A stretch of DNA of 64,000 bases, taken from NCBI GenBank assembly GCA_041690355.1, contig JAWLHK010000026.1, forward strand, positions 5,745 through 69,744, given 5' to 3'. Of the stretch, positions 34,272-44,839 are shown piece by piece. Both the position numbers and the translations under genes were made by a program. The DNA comes from JAWLHK01 sp041690355 [NCBI: bacterium] (GTDB taxonomy: Bacteria; J088; JAWLBW01). Within the stretch, counting starts at the first letter, position 1. The number at the start of each line of letters is the position of its first letter. The notes below the pieces were generated by a model. The model saw only the letters and a program-made list of their open reading frames with translations, was not told the DNA's origin and did no database searches.

Positions 34272-34394
34272 CGACCCCGCTGGGGTCGGCGTGACGCCTG
34301 CCTCCGCCTGTGCGGAGCCATTCCGCCTCCTCGCGGAGGCGGGACGCCGCAGCCGTATGTGGAGATCAGTTCCCCCTCCTCGTGGAGGAGGGGG
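34272..34394. repeat. Cluster of strong extragenic hairpins downstream of gltD
   Basis: Perfect stems at 34272-34288 (CGACCCC arms), 34323-34342 (CCGCCTCC arms, TCGC loop) and 34372-34394 (CCCCCTCCTC arms, GTG loop). They look like REP-type or terminator elements. The rest of 34156-34480 is without a gene and carries a GACGTCC trace near 34463. Confidence 0.7.
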
Positions 34395-34480
34395 ACAGGG
34401 GGTGGTGTCGTTCGGAATACCGACGTCCGGCGCACTGCCCCCCGTAGCGTAGCGGATGGGGGGTCCGACGTCCGATGACC

Positions 34481-35914
34481 TCAGACGGCCACGCCCGACA
34501 GGTACTGGTCGACGGCCCGGGCCGCTTCGCGGCCTTCCCAGATCGCCCAGACGACCAGCGAGGCGCCGCGGCGGGTGTCGCCGGCGACGAAGACGCCGGG
34601 AACCGAGGACTCATACCGCTGCGCGTCGGCGAGCACGTTGCCGCGCGGATCGTAGGCGACCTGCAGCTCGTCGAGCAGCCCCTTGTGCACCGGGGCGACG
34701 AAGCCCATGGCGAGGAGCACCAGGTCGGCCTTGATCTCGAAGTCAGAGCCGGGAATCTCCTGCATGCTCATGCGGCCGCTCTCATCCGCCTTCCACTCCA
34801 GACGCACGGCGTGCAGCGTGTCAACCTTGCCGTCCTTGCCCGAGAGCCGCTTCGTGGCCACGGCCCAGTCGCGCACGCCCCCTTCCTCATGCGAGGTCGA
34901 GGTGCGCAGCATCATCGGCCACAGCGGCCACGGCGTCTGCGGAGCACGATCGTCGGGCGGCTTCGGCATGAGCTCGAGCTGCGTGACCGAGAGCGCCCCC
35001 TGGCGGTGCGAGGTGCCGACGCAGTCGGCGCCGGTGTCGCCGCCGCCGATGACGACGACATGCTTGCCTTCGGCCGTGATCGACTTCTCGGCGGGCACGT
35101 TGTCGCCCGCGACCCGCTTGTTCTGCTGCGGGAGAAAATCCATGGCGAGGTGCACGCCGTCCAGATCCCGCCCTTCCACCGGCAGCTCCCGGGGTTCCCC
35201 CGCGCCGATGGCGAGGACGACAGCGTCGAAGTCGCGGCGCAGTTCCGTCGCCGACACGTCCTTGCCGACGTGCACGTTCGGGGCGAAGACGACCCCTTCT
35301 TCCTTCATGACGTCGAGGCGGCGATCGATGAAGCGCTTTTCGAGCTTGAAGTCGGGAATGCCGTAGCGCAGCAGGCCGCCGATGCGGTCGTCCCGTTCGA
35401 AGACGGTCACCAGGTGGCCGGCCTTGTTCAGCTGATCGGCGGCGGCGAGCCCGGCCGGACCCGAGCCGATGACGGCCACGCGCTTGCCCGTGCGGCTCGC
35501 CGGGGGATTCGCCTTGATCCAGCCTTCTTCCCACCCGCGCTCGGCGATGGAGAACTCGATCTGTTTGATGGTGACCGGGTCGTCGTTGATGCCGAGCACG
35601 CACGCGGTTTCGCACGGCGCGGGGCAGACGCGTCCCGTCCACTCGGGAAAGTTGTTCGTCTTGTGCAAAAAGTCGAGCGCTTCGTGCCAGCGATCGCGGT
35701 AGACGAGATCGTTCCAGTCGGGAATCAGGTTCCCCAGCGGACAGCCGTTGTTGCAGAAGGGAATGCCGCAGTCCATGCAGCGGGCCCCCTGGTCGCGCAG
35801 CTCTTCGCTCGGCGGGAGCTGCTCGATCTCCCGGTAGTCCTTGACGCGCTCTTCGACAGGCCGCTTCTTCGGCGTCTTGCGCTTCTTCTCCAGAAATCCG
35901 GTTACCTTACCCAT
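34481..35914 (-). CDS. gltD: Glutamate synthase (NADPH) small subunit
   Basis: 477 residues. It supplies electrons from NADPH to GltB. The N-terminal four-cysteine iron-sulfur region ([17 protein letters not shown], then [12 protein letters not shown]) is followed by an FAD-binding [13 protein letters not shown] motif and an NAD(P)H-binding [12 protein letters not shown] motif. ATG at 35914, 22 nt after the gltB stop, so gltBD is an operon. Confidence 0.97.
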   Translation of the reverse strand: MGKVTGFLEKKRKTPKKRPVEERVKDYREIEQLPPSEELRDQGARCMDCGIPFCNNGCPLGNLIPDWNDLVYRDRWHEALDFLHKTNNFPEWTGRVCPAPCETACVLGINDDPVTIKQIEFSIAERGWEEGWIKANPPASRTGKRVAVIGSGPAGLAAADQLNKAGHLVTVFERDDRIGGLLRYGIPDFKLEKRFIDRRLDVMKEEGVVFAPNVHVGKDVSATELRRDFDAVVLAIGAGEPRELPVEGRDLDGVHLAMDFLPQQNKRVAGDNVPAEKSITAEGKHVVVIGGGDTGADCVGTSHRQGALSVTQLELMPKPPDDRAPQTPWPLWPMMLRTSTSHEEGGVRDWAVATKRLSGKDGKVDTLHAVRLEWKADESGRMSMQEIPGSDFEIKADLVLLAMGFVAPVHKGLLDELQVAYDPRGNVLADAQRYESSVPGVFVAGDTRRGASLVVWAIWEGREAARAVDQYLSGVAV

Positions 35915-35936
35915 CGTACGCTTCCGAAAAAAGTCC

Positions 35937-38900
35937 TTACACGCGGCCCAGGGCGACGCCCGCCATGGCGTCTTCGCCCGACTTGCGCTGCGCCGCCATC
36001 TTCTCGAGGACCTTGCGGTACTCCACCGGCATGATCTTCACGAAGCGCTTGACTTCGTTGTCCCAGCCGTCGAGGATCCGCTGCCCCTTCTTGCTGCCGG
36101 TCCAGCGAACGTGGTTCTCGACCATCGTGCGCAGGAATTGCCGATCGTCGTCGCCGAGCGTCTCGAAGGCGACCATCTGCATGTTGCAGCGGGTGTTGAA
36201 CTGGCCCGACTCGTCGAGCACGTAGGCGACGCCGCCACTCATGCCGGCCGCGAAGTTGCGCCCGGTTTCGCCGAGGACGATGACGCGGCCGCCGGTCATG
36301 TATTCGCAGCCGTGATCGCCGACCCCTTCGACCACCGCGTGGGCGCCGCTGTTGCGCACCGCGAAGCGTTCGCCGGCCATGCCGTTGAAGTAGGCCTCGC
36401 CCGAGGTGGCGCCGTAGAGCACCGTGTTGCCGACGATCATGTTGCGGTCGGCTTCGAGCGTCGAGGTCTTCGGCAGGCGCACGACGACGCGTCCGCCCGA
36501 GAGACCCTTGCCGACGTAGTCGTTGGCGTCGCCTTCGAGATCGAAGGTGACCCCCTTGACGAGAAAGGCGCCGAAGCTCTGCCCGGCCGTGCCCGTGAAG
36601 CGGATGTTCACCGTGCCGTCGGCGAGCGCATCGGCCCCGTGCTTCTTCGTGATCGCGCCGCTCAGCATGGCCCCGGCGGTGCGGTTGCTGTTGCGGATGG
36701 GGAAGCTGACGTCGACCTTTTCCTTCTTCTCGATCGCCGGCGCGCACGCTTCGATGAGGCGGCGGTCGAGGATGTCGACGATGGCGTGCTCCTGCGCCTG
36801 CACGCGGCGCACGGCCACGCGCTGCGGCACATGCGGCTTGTGCAGGATGGCGCTGAAGTCGAGCCCGCGCGCCTTCCAGTGATCGATGGCGGCGTTGACT
36901 TCGAGCAGATCGACGCGGCCGACCAGCTCGTCCATCGTGCGCACGCCGAGCTGCGCCATGTATTCGCGCACCTCTTCGGCGATGAAGAAGAAGAAGTTGA
37001 CGACGTGCTCGGGCTGACCCTGGAACTTGGCGCGCAGGACCGGATCCTGCGTCGCGATGCCCACCGGGCAGGTGTTCAGGTGACACTTGCGCATCATGAT
37101 GCAGCCCAGCGTCACGAGCGGCGCCGTCGCAAAGCCGAATTCCTCGGCGCCGAGCAGGGCGGCGATGATGACGTCGCGGCCGGTCTTCATCTGGCCGTCG
37201 GCCTGGACGATGATGCGTCCGCGCAGGTCGTTCTTGACGAGCACCTGGTGGGTCTCGGCAAGACCGATTTCCCACGGGGTCCCGGCGTACTTGATCGACG
37301 AAACCGGCGAAGCGCCCGTACCGCCGTCATGCCCCGAGATGAGCACGACGTCGGCCTTGGCCTTCGAAACGCCCGCGGCGACGGTGCCGACGCCGGACTC
37401 GGAAACGAGCTTCACCGAGACGCGCGCGTCGGGATTGACGTTCTTCAGGTCGTAGATCAGCTGGGCCAGATCTTCAATCGAGTAGATGTCGTGGTGCGGC
37501 GGCGGCGAAATGAGCGAGACCCCCGGCGTCGAGTGACGCGTCTTCGCGATTACCTCATTCACCTTGTGGCCGGGCAGCTGGCCGCCTTCGCCGGGCTTGG
37601 CGCCTTGGGCCATCTTGATCTGCAGTTCGTCGGCGTTGACCATGTAGTGGGTGGTCACGCCGAAGCGGCCCGAGGCGACCTGCTTGATGGAGCTGCGCTT
37701 CGAGTCGCCGTTGGGGAGCGGCGTGAAGCGTTCGGGATCTTCGCCGCCTTCGCCGGTGTTCGAGCGGCCGCCGATGCGGTTCATGGCGACGGCGAGCGAC
37801 TCGTGCGCTTCCTTCGAGATCGAACCGAACGACATGGCGCCCGTGGCGAAACGCTTGACGATCGCCTGCACGGGTTCCACTTCGTCGAGGGGAACCGGGG
37901 TCGCCTTCTTGAACGTGAGCAGACCGCGCAGCGTGCACAGATTGCGCGCCTGGTCGTTGATCAGCCGGGCGTATTCGCGGTAGCGGTCGCGGCTGTTCGT
38001 CGAGACGGCGTGCTGCAGCGTCGACAGGCTGGCCGGGTTCCACAGGTGGAACTCGCCGATGCGGCGGTACTGATATTCCCCGCCCGCATCGAGATCGGCG
38101 TTGCTGGCATGGTTCACGGCGAAGGCCCGCCCGTGGCGCAGGCACGATTCCCTGGCGATGACGTCGAGCCCCGCCCCTTCGACGCGCGTGGGCGTGCCGG
38201 CGAAGTAGGCGTCGACGACGGAGCGGTTGAGGCCGACGGCTTCGAAAATCTGGGCGCCGTGGTAGCTCTGGCAGGTCGAGATGCCCATCTTGGAGAAGAT
38301 CTTGTAGAGCCCCTTCTTGATGGCCTTGATGTAGTTCTCGACCGACTTGTCGTAATCCTTCGAAACGACCCCTTCGCGCACCAGGTCGGCGAGCGACTCG
38401 AAGGCCAGGTACGGGTTCACCGCGCTCGCGCCGTAGCCGATGAGCAGGGCGAAGTGGGCGACTTCACGGGCCTCCCCGGATTCGACCACCAGCCCGGCGC
38501 TCGTGCGCAGGCCGGCGCGGATCAGGTGATGGTGCACGGCGCCGACGGCGAGCAGGCTCGGGATCGGCGCAAGCACCGGCGAGACGCCGCGGTCGCTCAG
38601 CACGACGACGCTCGCCCCGTCGCGCACGGCCTTTTCGGCCTGGCGGCAGACATCCTCCAGCGCGGCCTTGAGGCCCGCTTCGCCCTTGCCCGCTTCGAAA
38701 AGCATGGGCACGGTCACGGCGCGCAGGTCGGCGTGGCTGATCTGGCGCAGCTTCTCGAGTTCCGTATTCGTCAGAATCGGGTACGGCAGGCGCACGACGT
38801 GGCCGTTGTGCAGGCCGAGGTCGAGCAGGTCCTGTTCACGGCCGATGTAGCCGTTCAGGGCCATGACCATCTCTTCACGGATCGGATCGATCGGCGGGTT

Positions 38901-40508
38901 GGTCACCTGGGCGAAAAGCTGCTTGAAGTAGTTGTAGAGCAGCTGCGGGCGGCTCGACAGCACGGCGAGCGGCGTGTCGGTGCCCATCGAGCCGATGACC
39001 TCTTCGCCGTTCTCGGCCATCGGCGGCAGCAGCAGGCGCACGTCTTCGGCCGTGTAGCCGAAGATCTGCTGGCGGTGCAGAATCGTCTCGTGGTCGGGCT
39101 CCCGAACATCCCTGGGTTCGGCCAGGTCGTGCAGGTCGACGACGTTCTTCGCGACCCACTCCTGGTAGGGGAGCTTGGCGACGATCTCGCGCTTGACTTC
39201 GTCGTCGTCGATGATGCGCTTACGCTCGAGGTCGACGATGAACATGCGCCCGGGCTGCAGGCGGCCGTTCTTTTCGATCTCTTCGGGCTTGAAGTCGAGC
39301 ACGCCGACTTCGGAAGCCATGACGACCAGGCCGTCCTTGGTGACGACGTAACGCGCCGGGCGCAGGCCGTTACGGTCGAGCGTGGCGCCGATGAGCGACC
39401 CGTCGGTGAACGCGAGCGCGGCGGGACCGTCCCACGGCTCCTGCATCGTCGCGTGATATTCGTAGAAGGCGCGGCGGTCGGCGTCCATCCGGTCGTCGGT
39501 CGTCCAGGCCTCGGGCACCAGCATCATCATGACGTGCGGCAGCGAGCGGCCGGCGAGCAGCAGCATTTCGACGGCGTTGTCGAGCGAGGCCGAGTCGGAG
39601 CCGTTCGGCGTGACGACCGGATAGATCTTCTTCAGGTCGTCGCCGAAGAGCTCGCTGCGCATGACCGCTTCGCGGGCGCGCATCCAGTTGCGGTTGCCCC
39701 GCAGCGTGTTGATCTCGCCGTTGTGGGCCAGGTAGCGGAAGGGCTGGGCGAGGTCCCAGGTGGGGAAGGTGTTGGTGGAGTAGCGCTGATGCACCAGGGC
39801 GAGCGCGCTCTCCATGTCCCTGTCCTGCAGGTCGGGAAAGAACAGCTTGGCCTGGGCGGCGAGCAGCAGCCCCTTGTAGATGAGGACCTTCGTCGAGAGG
39901 CTCGGGATGTGGAAGGACTCCTTGTCCTCGATCGACGAGTCGCGCACGGCGTTCTCGATGCGCTTGCGGATGACGAAGAGCTTGCGGTTGAAGGCGTCGC
40001 CGTCGAGCCCCGCGGCAGGGCCGATGAAGATCTGGCGGATGAACGGCTCGACTTCGCGGGCCGTCACGCCGATGACGTTGCCGTCGGTGGGCACGTCGCG
40101 CCAGCCGAGCACGGTCTGCCCCTCTTCGCGCACGATCTCTTCGAAGCGCCCTTCGATTTCGGTGCGGGCCTCGGGCTTCATCGGCAGAAAGACCATGCCG
40201 GCGCCGTAGCGGCCCTCTTCGGGGAGCGCAATGCCCAGCGTCGCGCATTCGCGGCGCAGGAACTTGTCGGGCATCTGCATGAGAATGCCCGCGCCGTCGC
40301 CCGTGTGCGCATCGGAGCCCGTGGCGCCGCGGTGCGTCAGGTTGACGAGCACCTGGAGGCCGCGCTCGACGACGTCGTGCGAGCGCTCGCCGCGGATGTT
40401 CGCGACGAAACCTACGCCGCAGGCGTCTTTCTCGAACTGCGGATCATAGAGACCTTCGGCCGGGGGCAAGCCCGCACGGCGGGGCGGATGATTCGAATCC
40501 TGCATCAT
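35937..40508 (-). CDS. gltB: Glutamate synthase large subunit
   Basis: 1523 residues, the standard length. It makes two glutamate from glutamine plus 2-oxoglutarate. The N-terminal glutaminase has a propeptide ending before Cys30 in [14 protein letters not shown]. The FMN/3Fe-4S synthase domain has [32 protein letters not shown] and [15 protein letters not shown]. The C-terminal beta-helix domain has [13 protein letters not shown]. The ATG at 40508 has AAGGG upstream. A good -35 lies at 40648-40653. Confidence 0.98.
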   Translation of the reverse strand: MMQDSNHPPRRAGLPPAEGLYDPQFEKDACGVGFVANIRGERSHDVVERGLQVLVNLTHRGATGSDAHTGDGAGILMQMPDKFLRRECATLGIALPEEGRYGAGMVFLPMKPEARTEIEGRFEEIVREEGQTVLGWRDVPTDGNVIGVTAREVEPFIRQIFIGPAAGLDGDAFNRKLFVIRKRIENAVRDSSIEDKESFHIPSLSTKVLIYKGLLLAAQAKLFFPDLQDRDMESALALVHQRYSTNTFPTWDLAQPFRYLAHNGEINTLRGNRNWMRAREAVMRSELFGDDLKKIYPVVTPNGSDSASLDNAVEMLLLAGRSLPHVMMMLVPEAWTTDDRMDADRRAFYEYHATMQEPWDGPAALAFTDGSLIGATLDRNGLRPARYVVTKDGLVVMASEVGVLDFKPEEIEKNGRLQPGRMFIVDLERKRIIDDDEVKREIVAKLPYQEWVAKNVVDLHDLAEPRDVREPDHETILHRQQIFGYTAEDVRLLLPPMAENGEEVIGSMGTDTPLAVLSSRPQLLYNYFKQLFAQVTNPPIDPIREEMVMALNGYIGREQDLLDLGLHNGHVVRLPYPILTNTELEKLRQISHADLRAVTVPMLFEAGKGEAGLKAALEDVCRQAEKAVRDGASVVVLSDRGVSPVLAPIPSLLAVGAVHHHLIRAGLRTSAGLVVESGEAREVAHFALLIGYGASAVNPYLAFESLADLVREGVVSKDYDKSVENYIKAIKKGLYKIFSKMGISTCQSYHGAQIFEAVGLNRSVVDAYFAGTPTRVEGAGLDVIARESCLRHGRAFAVNHASNADLDAGGEYQYRRIGEFHLWNPASLSTLQHAVSTNSRDRYREYARLINDQARNLCTLRGLLTFKKATPVPLDEVEPVQAIVKRFATGAMSFGSISKEAHESLAVAMNRIGGRSNTGEGGEDPERFTPLPNGDSKRSSIKQVASGRFGVTTHYMVNADELQIKMAQGAKPGEGGQLPGHKVNEVIAKTRHSTPGVSLISPPPHHDIYSIEDLAQLIYDLKNVNPDARVSVKLVSESGVGTVAAGVSKAKADVVLISGHDGGTGASPVSSIKYAGTPWEIGLAETHQVLVKNDLRGRIIVQADGQMKTGRDVIIAALLGAEEFGFATAPLVTLGCIMMRKCHLNTCPVGIATQDPVLRAKFQGQPEHVVNFFFFIAEEVREYMAQLGVRTMDELVGRVDLLEVNAAIDHWKARGLDFSAILHKPHVPQRVAVRRVQAQEHAIVDILDRRLIEACAPAIEKKEKVDVSFPIRNSNRTAGAMLSGAITKKHGADALADGTVNIRFTGTAGQSFGAFLVKGVTFDLEGDANDYVGKGLSGGRVVVRLPKTSTLEADRNMIVGNTVLYGATSGEAYFNGMAGERFAVRNSGAHAVVEGVGDHGCEYMTGGRVIVLGETGRNFAAGMSGGVAYVLDESGQFNTRCNMQMVAFETLGDDDRQFLRTMVENHVRWTGSKKGQRILDGWDNEVKRFVKIMPVEYRKVLEKMAAQRKSGEDAMAGVALGRV

Positions 40509-40624
40509 AAATACCCTTCATCGCGGCATCGCGGTGGACGGCGCAAACGAGAACCGGAACGGACAGGGGAGCCTCTCCGCTCCCGACTGCGGTGCCGTAC
40601 CCCGGTTTTCAGGGAAAGACTTAT

Positions 40625-40653
40625 AAGCTAACATGGGCCCAAAGGCCTGTCAA
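40625..40653 (-). promoter_or_regulatory. Candidate gltB promoter
   Basis: On the minus strand a perfect TTGACA (40653-40648) is followed 17 bp later by TAGCTT (40630-40625), which overlaps a TTATAA. It sits about 115 nt upstream of the gltB start. Confidence 0.45.
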
Positions 40654-40948
40654 TCAGCGGCCCCCCGGCAACCGTCCCCCGTGAACAGGCCCGGAAAAAC
40701 ATCCGGAAATCCACCCGTTCATCCCCCTCGCCTGGAGGCGCCGGGAGCAGTCCGGGGCTGGGGGCCCGGGGTGGCGCCGGTGGCCCCCGCGTCCTCCGCT
40801 CGGGACCTTGCGGCCGGGGGCTGACGACCCGCAGCAGGCGGAAGAAGGGGGTGACATGAGTATACCCGATTCCGCCCCGCTTCGCCACTGGAGAGCCGTG
40901 GCGAAAAACACCCGGAATTCAAACGCTTACCCGGGAACCGCCCGATCT

Positions 40949-40964
40949 GAATGAGCGCTCATTC
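40949..40964. promoter_or_regulatory. Perfect 16-bp palindrome, TetR-type operator candidate
   Basis: GAATGAGCGCTCATTC, flanked by T and G. It resembles TGAATGA-NNNN-TCATTCA operators of fatty-acid TetR regulators such as Bacillus FadR. It lies alone in the 733-nt gap between gltB and the first hydrophilin gene. Apart from this site, the gltB promoter and a heptad array I see nothing in that gap. Confidence 0.45.
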
Positions 40965-41059
40965 GGCATCTCTTTTCCCTTGCCCCCCTGGCGAAGCGGA
41001 CGAGGGTAAGGGTCCGGGGGGTCCCGGTCCCGGTACCGATGGTAGTCCCTTGCTTCACC

Positions 41060-41087
41060 GACGTCCGACGTCCGGCGTCCGACGTCC
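41060..41087 (+). repeat. Heptad array, GACGTCC type
   Basis: Four 7-mers in register: GACGTCC, GACGTCC, GGCGTCC, GACGTCC. Related arrays flank the acetyltransferase gene near 52 kb. Confidence 0.92.
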
Positions 41088-41241
41088 AATCCGCCCCCCG
41101 CTCCCCGCCCGCCGTACGTCTTGCGCCGCGCTCTCCCACATTTCGGCCCCGCTTGAAATAGTGGTGTAGAGCGCCGCGAACCGACGTCTGGATGTGCCGG
41201 CCACCGGCGAGACCATGCGAACAGGAAAACAGGAGGGAACG

Positions 41242-41586
41242 ATGCCCGAAAAAGGAAAACTTACCGTGAGCGAGGCGGGCCACCTCGGCGGCGAAAAGCG
41301 CAAGTCAGAACTCGGCCACGAAGGCTACGAAGAGCTCGGCCGCAAGGGCGGCGAAGCCCGCGCGAAAGAGCTCGGCCACGAAGGCTACGAGGAACTCGGC
41401 CGCAGGGGCGGCGAAGCCCGCGCCAAGGAGCTCGGCCATGAAGGCTATGAGGAACTCGGCCGCAAGGGCGGCGAAGCCCGCGCGAAAGAACTCGGCCACG
41501 AAGGCTACGAGGAACTCGGCCACAAAGGCGGTCAGCGCGTGAAGCAGCTGATCGAAGAAGGCAAGCGTAGCGAAGGCAACCCCTGA
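41242..41586 (+). CDS. LEA group 1 / Em-like hydrophilin (4 repeats)
   Basis: 114 residues, very hydrophilic. A 15-residue leader (MPEKGKLTVSEAGHL) is followed by four 20-residue repeats of the GGEARAKELGHEGYEELGRK type and a QRVKQLIEEGKRSEGNP tail. This is the 20-residue motif of plant Em/LEA_5 proteins and of Bacillus GsiB. Such proteins are disordered and protect against desiccation or osmotic stress. Strong ribosome site AGGAGGGA before the ATG at 41242. The repeats are nearly identical at DNA level (60-bp units). Confidence 0.9.
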   Translation: MPEKGKLTVSEAGHLGGEKRKSELGHEGYEELGRKGGEARAKELGHEGYEELGRRGGEARAKELGHEGYEELGRKGGEARAKELGHEGYEELGHKGGQRVKQLIEEGKRSEGNP

Positions 41587-41673
41587 TCAGGGACCGGGAT
41601 CCACGCGGAAGGGCGGCCTGGCCGCCCCTACGCCATGCGCCCGCGGACGTGCCGCGCGCGCAAGGAGGCAAGG

Positions 41674-42135
41674 ATGGCTGAAGGAAAAATGACGGTCAGC
41701 GAGGCCGGCAAGCGCGGCGGAGAGAAGCGCAAGCAGGAGCTCGGCCACGAAGGCTATGAAGAACTGGGGCACAAGGGGGGCGAAGCCCGCGCGAAGGAAC
41801 TCGGCCACGAAGGTTACGAGGAACTGGGCCGCAAAGGGGGCGAAGCCCGCGCCAAGGAACTCGGCCACGAAGGCTACGAAGAGCTCGGCCGCAAAGGCGG
41901 CGAAGCCCGCGCGAGAGCACTCGGCCACGAAGGCTACGAGGAACTCGGCCGCAAAGGCGGCGAAGCCCGCGCCAAGGAACTCGGCCACGAGGGTTACGAG
42001 GAACTCGGGCGCAAAGGCGGCGAAGCCCGCGCGAAAGAACTCGGCCACGAAGGTTACGAGGAACTGGGCCGCAAAGGGGGCGAGACGGTTCGCCGCCTGA
42101 TCGAAGAAGGCAAGCGCAGCGAAGGAAATCCATAA
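41674..42135 (+). CDS. LEA group 1 / Em-like hydrophilin (6 repeats)
   Basis: 153 residues: leader MAEGKMTVSEAGKR, six 20-residue repeats and a GEGKRSEGNP-like tail. It is a paralogue of the preceding gene, differing mainly in repeat number, which points to unit expansion or contraction by unequal recombination. AAGGAGG lies before the ATG at 41674. The gene lies 87 nt after the first copy and is probably co-expressed under stress. Confidence 0.9.
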   Translation: MAEGKMTVSEAGKRGGEKRKQELGHEGYEELGHKGGEARAKELGHEGYEELGRKGGEARAKELGHEGYEELGRKGGEARARALGHEGYEELGRKGGEARAKELGHEGYEELGRKGGEARAKELGHEGYEELGRKGGETVRRLIEEGKRSEGNP

Positions 42136-42341
42136 GTCCGGGCGGGCGCCCGCCGGCAGCCGGCGGCGCCCGGTCGCAAGCGAGGCGGAGCGGGACTGAA
42201 GCGCAAACGGAAATTCCTCGAATTTACCTCTGCATCGCCCGCGGTCGTCATGGGAGAGACGCCGCCCGGACGCTTGCACCCGGCGGCGGCTTTCCGCTTC
42301 GGGCAGGCGCCTCGGCCCCGACCCTGCAGGGAGACCCGCCC

Positions 42342-44243
42342 GTGAATGAAATCCCCGGCGATGAACATTCGGATCCCCCCGGTCTGCCCGCCCGGCGCGC
42401 CGCCGCCCCGGGCTCGTCGGCGTCGACCGGCGATCGGGACCCGCGGACGCGCCCGTCGCGCACGGGCGCGTCTTCGCGCGGGCCGGGGACGCGCGCAAGG
42501 GCCCGCGCCGCCATCTCCGCAGACGAGCGCGACGCGATGTGGCGCGAGATCACGCGCCTGTCTTGCGACCGGTTCGGCGCCTGCGCCTTTCGTCCGGGGC
42601 AGCAGGAGATCATGGATGCCATCCTCTCGGGACGCGACGTGCTCGGCATCATGCCGACCGGCGCCGGCAAGTCGCTCACCTTCCAGCTCCCCGCCCAGTT
42701 GCTCCCCGGTGTCACGGTCGTCGTCTCGCCGCTCATCGCCCTGATGCAGGATCAGCGCGAGAAGCTCGCCGAGGTCGGCGTCGACGCGGCCGAATTCAAT
42801 TCCCGCGTGCGAGCGGCGGAGCAGGCCGCCATGCAGGCCGGCATGGCGGCCGGGACGCGCAAGATTGTCTACGTCACCCCCGAGCGGATGGAAAAAGAAG
42901 AGTTCCGCCGCTACCTCGCGACGCAGCAGGTTTCGCTTTTCGTCGTCGACGAGGCGCACTGCATCTCGCAGTGGGGACACGACTTCCGCCCCGCGTACCT
43001 GGCGCTCGGCGACGCCATCCGCGAGCTGGGCCGGCCGCCCGTGCTCGCGCTCACGGCCACGGCGACCGAAGACATCGCGGGCGACATCGTGCGCCGCCTC
43101 GGCATGCGCCGCCCCCGGCTGATACACACGGGGGTCGAACGCCCGAACCTCACGTTCGAAGTCGACCGCGTGACCAGTGCCACGGCCAAACGGCGGCGCA
43201 TCCTCGCGATTCTGCGCGAGACGCCGGGGCCGGGGATCATCTACGCCGCGACCGTGCGCGCCGCCGTCGAGCTGCACCGCTGGCTGCACGACGCCGGCGT
43301 CGCGGCCGGGCTCTACCACGGCCGGCTGCGCCTGCGCGAGCGCGAAGACACCCAGCGGCGCTTCATGGCGAACGAAATTCCGGTTCTCATCGCGACCAGC
43401 GCATTCGGGCTCGGGGTCGACAAGCCCGACATCCGCTTCGTCATCCACTACCACTTTCCCGACTCGCTGGAATCGTATTACCAGGAAGCCGGCCGGGCCG
43501 GGCGCGATGGACTTCCCGCGCGGGCCATCCTGCTTTACCGGCGCGAGGATCGGCGCATCCAGGCCTATTTTCTCGGCGGCAAGCAGGTGCGCCCCGAAGA
43601 GACGTGGCAGGTCTTCTGCATGATTCCCCGCGAGGGGGGCACCACGCAGGCCGTGCTGCGCGAGCGCACGGGGCTCGGCGAGAAGCGCGTGAAGATCATC
43701 GTGGCGCGCCTGCTCGACGGCGGGGTCATCCGCCGGCCGCGCAAGCGGCTCATCCGCGAGCGCGACTTTCCGAACGCCCGCGAGCTCGAGGCGCATCTGC
43801 AGGCGCGCGAAGACGCCTACCGATCCGACCGCGAGCGGCTGCGCGAGATGATGCACTATGCCGAGTCGGCGAAATGCCGCTATCAGTCGATTCTTTCGTA
43901 CTTCGGGGAACCGGTAGGGATCCCCTGCGCGCGCTGTGACAATTGCCTGCGCGTGCGCGGTCGGCGCGAAACTGACGATTCCACGCACCGTGCGCAGACC
44001 CTCCTGCGTCCGCCCACCCACGACTTTCACCCGGGCGACGCCGTCCGCCACTTCCGCTTCGGCCAGGGGCTGGTCAAGCAGGTGGCCGGGGGAACGGTGG
44101 AGGTGGATTTCGCGGACGGCGTCCACCGCATCCGGAGTTCCTACCTGGACAAGCTTCCCACACCTCAAGCGCCAAGCCTATCCGTTCGTGTCGAGCCGAC
44201 GGTCGAAGGCAGCGCCAGAGACGACGGCGAGTCATGTCAGTAG
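42342..44243 (+). CDS. RecQ-family ATP-dependent DNA helicase with a Tudor-like tail domain
   Basis: 633 residues. A Pro/Arg/Ser-rich extension of about 65 residues precedes the helicase: FRPGQQEIMDAILSGRDVLG, Walker A MPTGAGKSLTFQLPA, DEAHCISQWGHDFRP, LTATATE, SAFGLGVDKPDIRFV and YYQEAGRAGRDG. The zinc-binding RQC part ends CARCDNCL. It lacks an HRDC domain and instead has a KOW/Tudor-like domain (FHPGDAVRHFRFGQGLVKQV), as in UvrD-type tails. The GTG at 42342 is used with GCAGGGAG upstream; an ATG at 42538 is an alternative. The last 20 or so residues are encoded by composite repeat copy 2, which also supplies the stop codon. Confidence 0.92.
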   Translation: MNEIPGDEHSDPPGLPARRAAAPGSSASTGDRDPRTRPSRTGASSRGPGTRARARAAISADERDAMWREITRLSCDRFGACAFRPGQQEIMDAILSGRDVLGIMPTGAGKSLTFQLPAQLLPGVTVVVSPLIALMQDQREKLAEVGVDAAEFNSRVRAAEQAAMQAGMAAGTRKIVYVTPERMEKEEFRRYLATQQVSLFVVDEAHCISQWGHDFRPAYLALGDAIRELGRPPVLALTATATEDIAGDIVRRLGMRRPRLIHTGVERPNLTFEVDRVTSATAKRRRILAILRETPGPGIIYAATVRAAVELHRWLHDAGVAAGLYHGRLRLREREDTQRRFMANEIPVLIATSAFGLGVDKPDIRFVIHYHFPDSLESYYQEAGRAGRDGLPARAILLYRREDRRIQAYFLGGKQVRPEETWQVFCMIPREGGTTQAVLRERTGLGEKRVKIIVARLLDGGVIRRPRKRLIRERDFPNARELEAHLQAREDAYRSDRERLREMMHYAESAKCRYQSILSYFGEPVGIPCARCDNCLRVRGRRETDDSTHRAQTLLRPPTHDFHPGDAVRHFRFGQGLVKQVAGGTVEVDFADGVHRIRSSYLDKLPTPQAPSLSVRVEPTVEGSARDDGESCQ

Positions 44244-44453
44244 GCGCCCAGGTGCGTTCCCTCGCTGTCGCGCTCCATTCCACTTCGCGCGGTCAGCTCG
44301 GGACGAACGGTCAGGGTGGCTGGCGATGGGCGTTTTTGCCGGCAAATCGTCAATCGAAAATTGTAAATAGTCAATCCGGTTCACTCGTCACTCGTAATTC
44401 GTCATTTGCAGCTCGCTCAAATCGTCAATCGTCAATTGTCAATCGTAAATGGA
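44167..44453 (+). repeat. Composite heptad element, copy 2
   Basis: Begins inside the helicase gene with AAGCGCC-type heptads (44167-44180). The core has TTCGTGTCGAGCCGACGG (44189-44206) and CCCTCGCTGTCGCG and ends CAGCTCGGGACGAACGG. A heptad field of about 110 nt follows (44345-44453), switching from AATCGTC-type to GTCACTC-type and back to AATCGTC-type units. Confidence 0.88.
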
Positions 44454-44536
44454 GTGGCCGCTGACGGTCGCGGACCGAAGGCGATGCGCCGATGCTGGGA
44501 GACACTGACATCGGCCTTGCAGCCATGGAGGGAGAC

Positions 44537-44722
44537 ATGCCGGAGAAGAAAAGCGGAATGACGGTCAGCGAAGCCGGCCACAAAGGCGGCGAAAAGACGG
44601 CCCGCACCCACGGCCACGATTTCTATGAGGAAATCGGGCACAAGGGGGGCGCCGCCGGCGGCCACAAGGGCGGCCAGCGCGTCAAGGAGCTGATCGAAAA
44701 AGGCAAGCAGTCTGAACGGTAA
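44537..44722 (+). CDS. Small GsiB-like KGG-repeat hydrophilin
   Basis: 61 residues: MPEKKSGMTVSEAGHK, one GGEKTARTHGHDFYEEIGHK repeat, a GGAAGGHKGG stretch and a VKELIEKGKQSER tail. It is related to the two LEA-type proteins upstream but closer to GsiB/YciG. A GGAGGGAG ribosome site precedes the ATG at 44537. A strong hairpin follows the stop. Confidence 0.85.
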   Translation: MPEKKSGMTVSEAGHKGGEKTARTHGHDFYEEIGHKGGAAGGHKGGQRVKELIEKGKQSER

Positions 44723-44728
44723 GGCAGC

Positions 44729-44753
44729 GCTCCGCCCGCGGCGCGGGCGGAGC
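44729..44753 (+). terminator. Hairpin after the KGG-repeat gene
   Basis: 11-bp perfect stem (GCTCCGCCCGC with its complement), loop GGC, 6 nt after the stop. No T tract follows; a heptad array begins 4 nt later. Confidence 0.65.
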
Positions 44754-44756
44754 GGC

Positions 44757-44791
44757 ATTCCTGATTCCTGATTCCTGATTCCTGATTCCTG
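44757..44791 (+). repeat. Heptad array, ATTCCTG x5
   Basis: Five identical 7-mers ATTCCTG in register. The same unit recurs at 50186 (same strand) and 53049 (opposite strand). Confidence 0.97.
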
Positions 44792-44839
44792 AGCCGGCAA
44801 GAACAACGCCGGCTACGGCGCCGACGGGGGAGAGGTCCC

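Noticed and set aside
35841-40631. A 1596-codon open frame opposite gltB, and similar long frames opposite other GC-rich genes
   Set aside because: The opposite strand encodes a complete, motif-bearing GltB. The antisense frame is His/Ala/Asp-rich with no domain and is a by-product of high-GC codon bias.
41242-42135. Regular 60-bp direct repeats, at first glance CRISPR-like
   Set aside because: The repeats are in frame, encode the 20-residue LEA/Em motif, and have no unique spacers.
44757-44791. Heptad arrays as possible CRISPR remnants or microsatellite sequencing errors
   Set aside because: Units are 7 nt with no spacers. The recurrence of many vocabularies with inverted partners and shared composite cores is not explained by an error at one locus.
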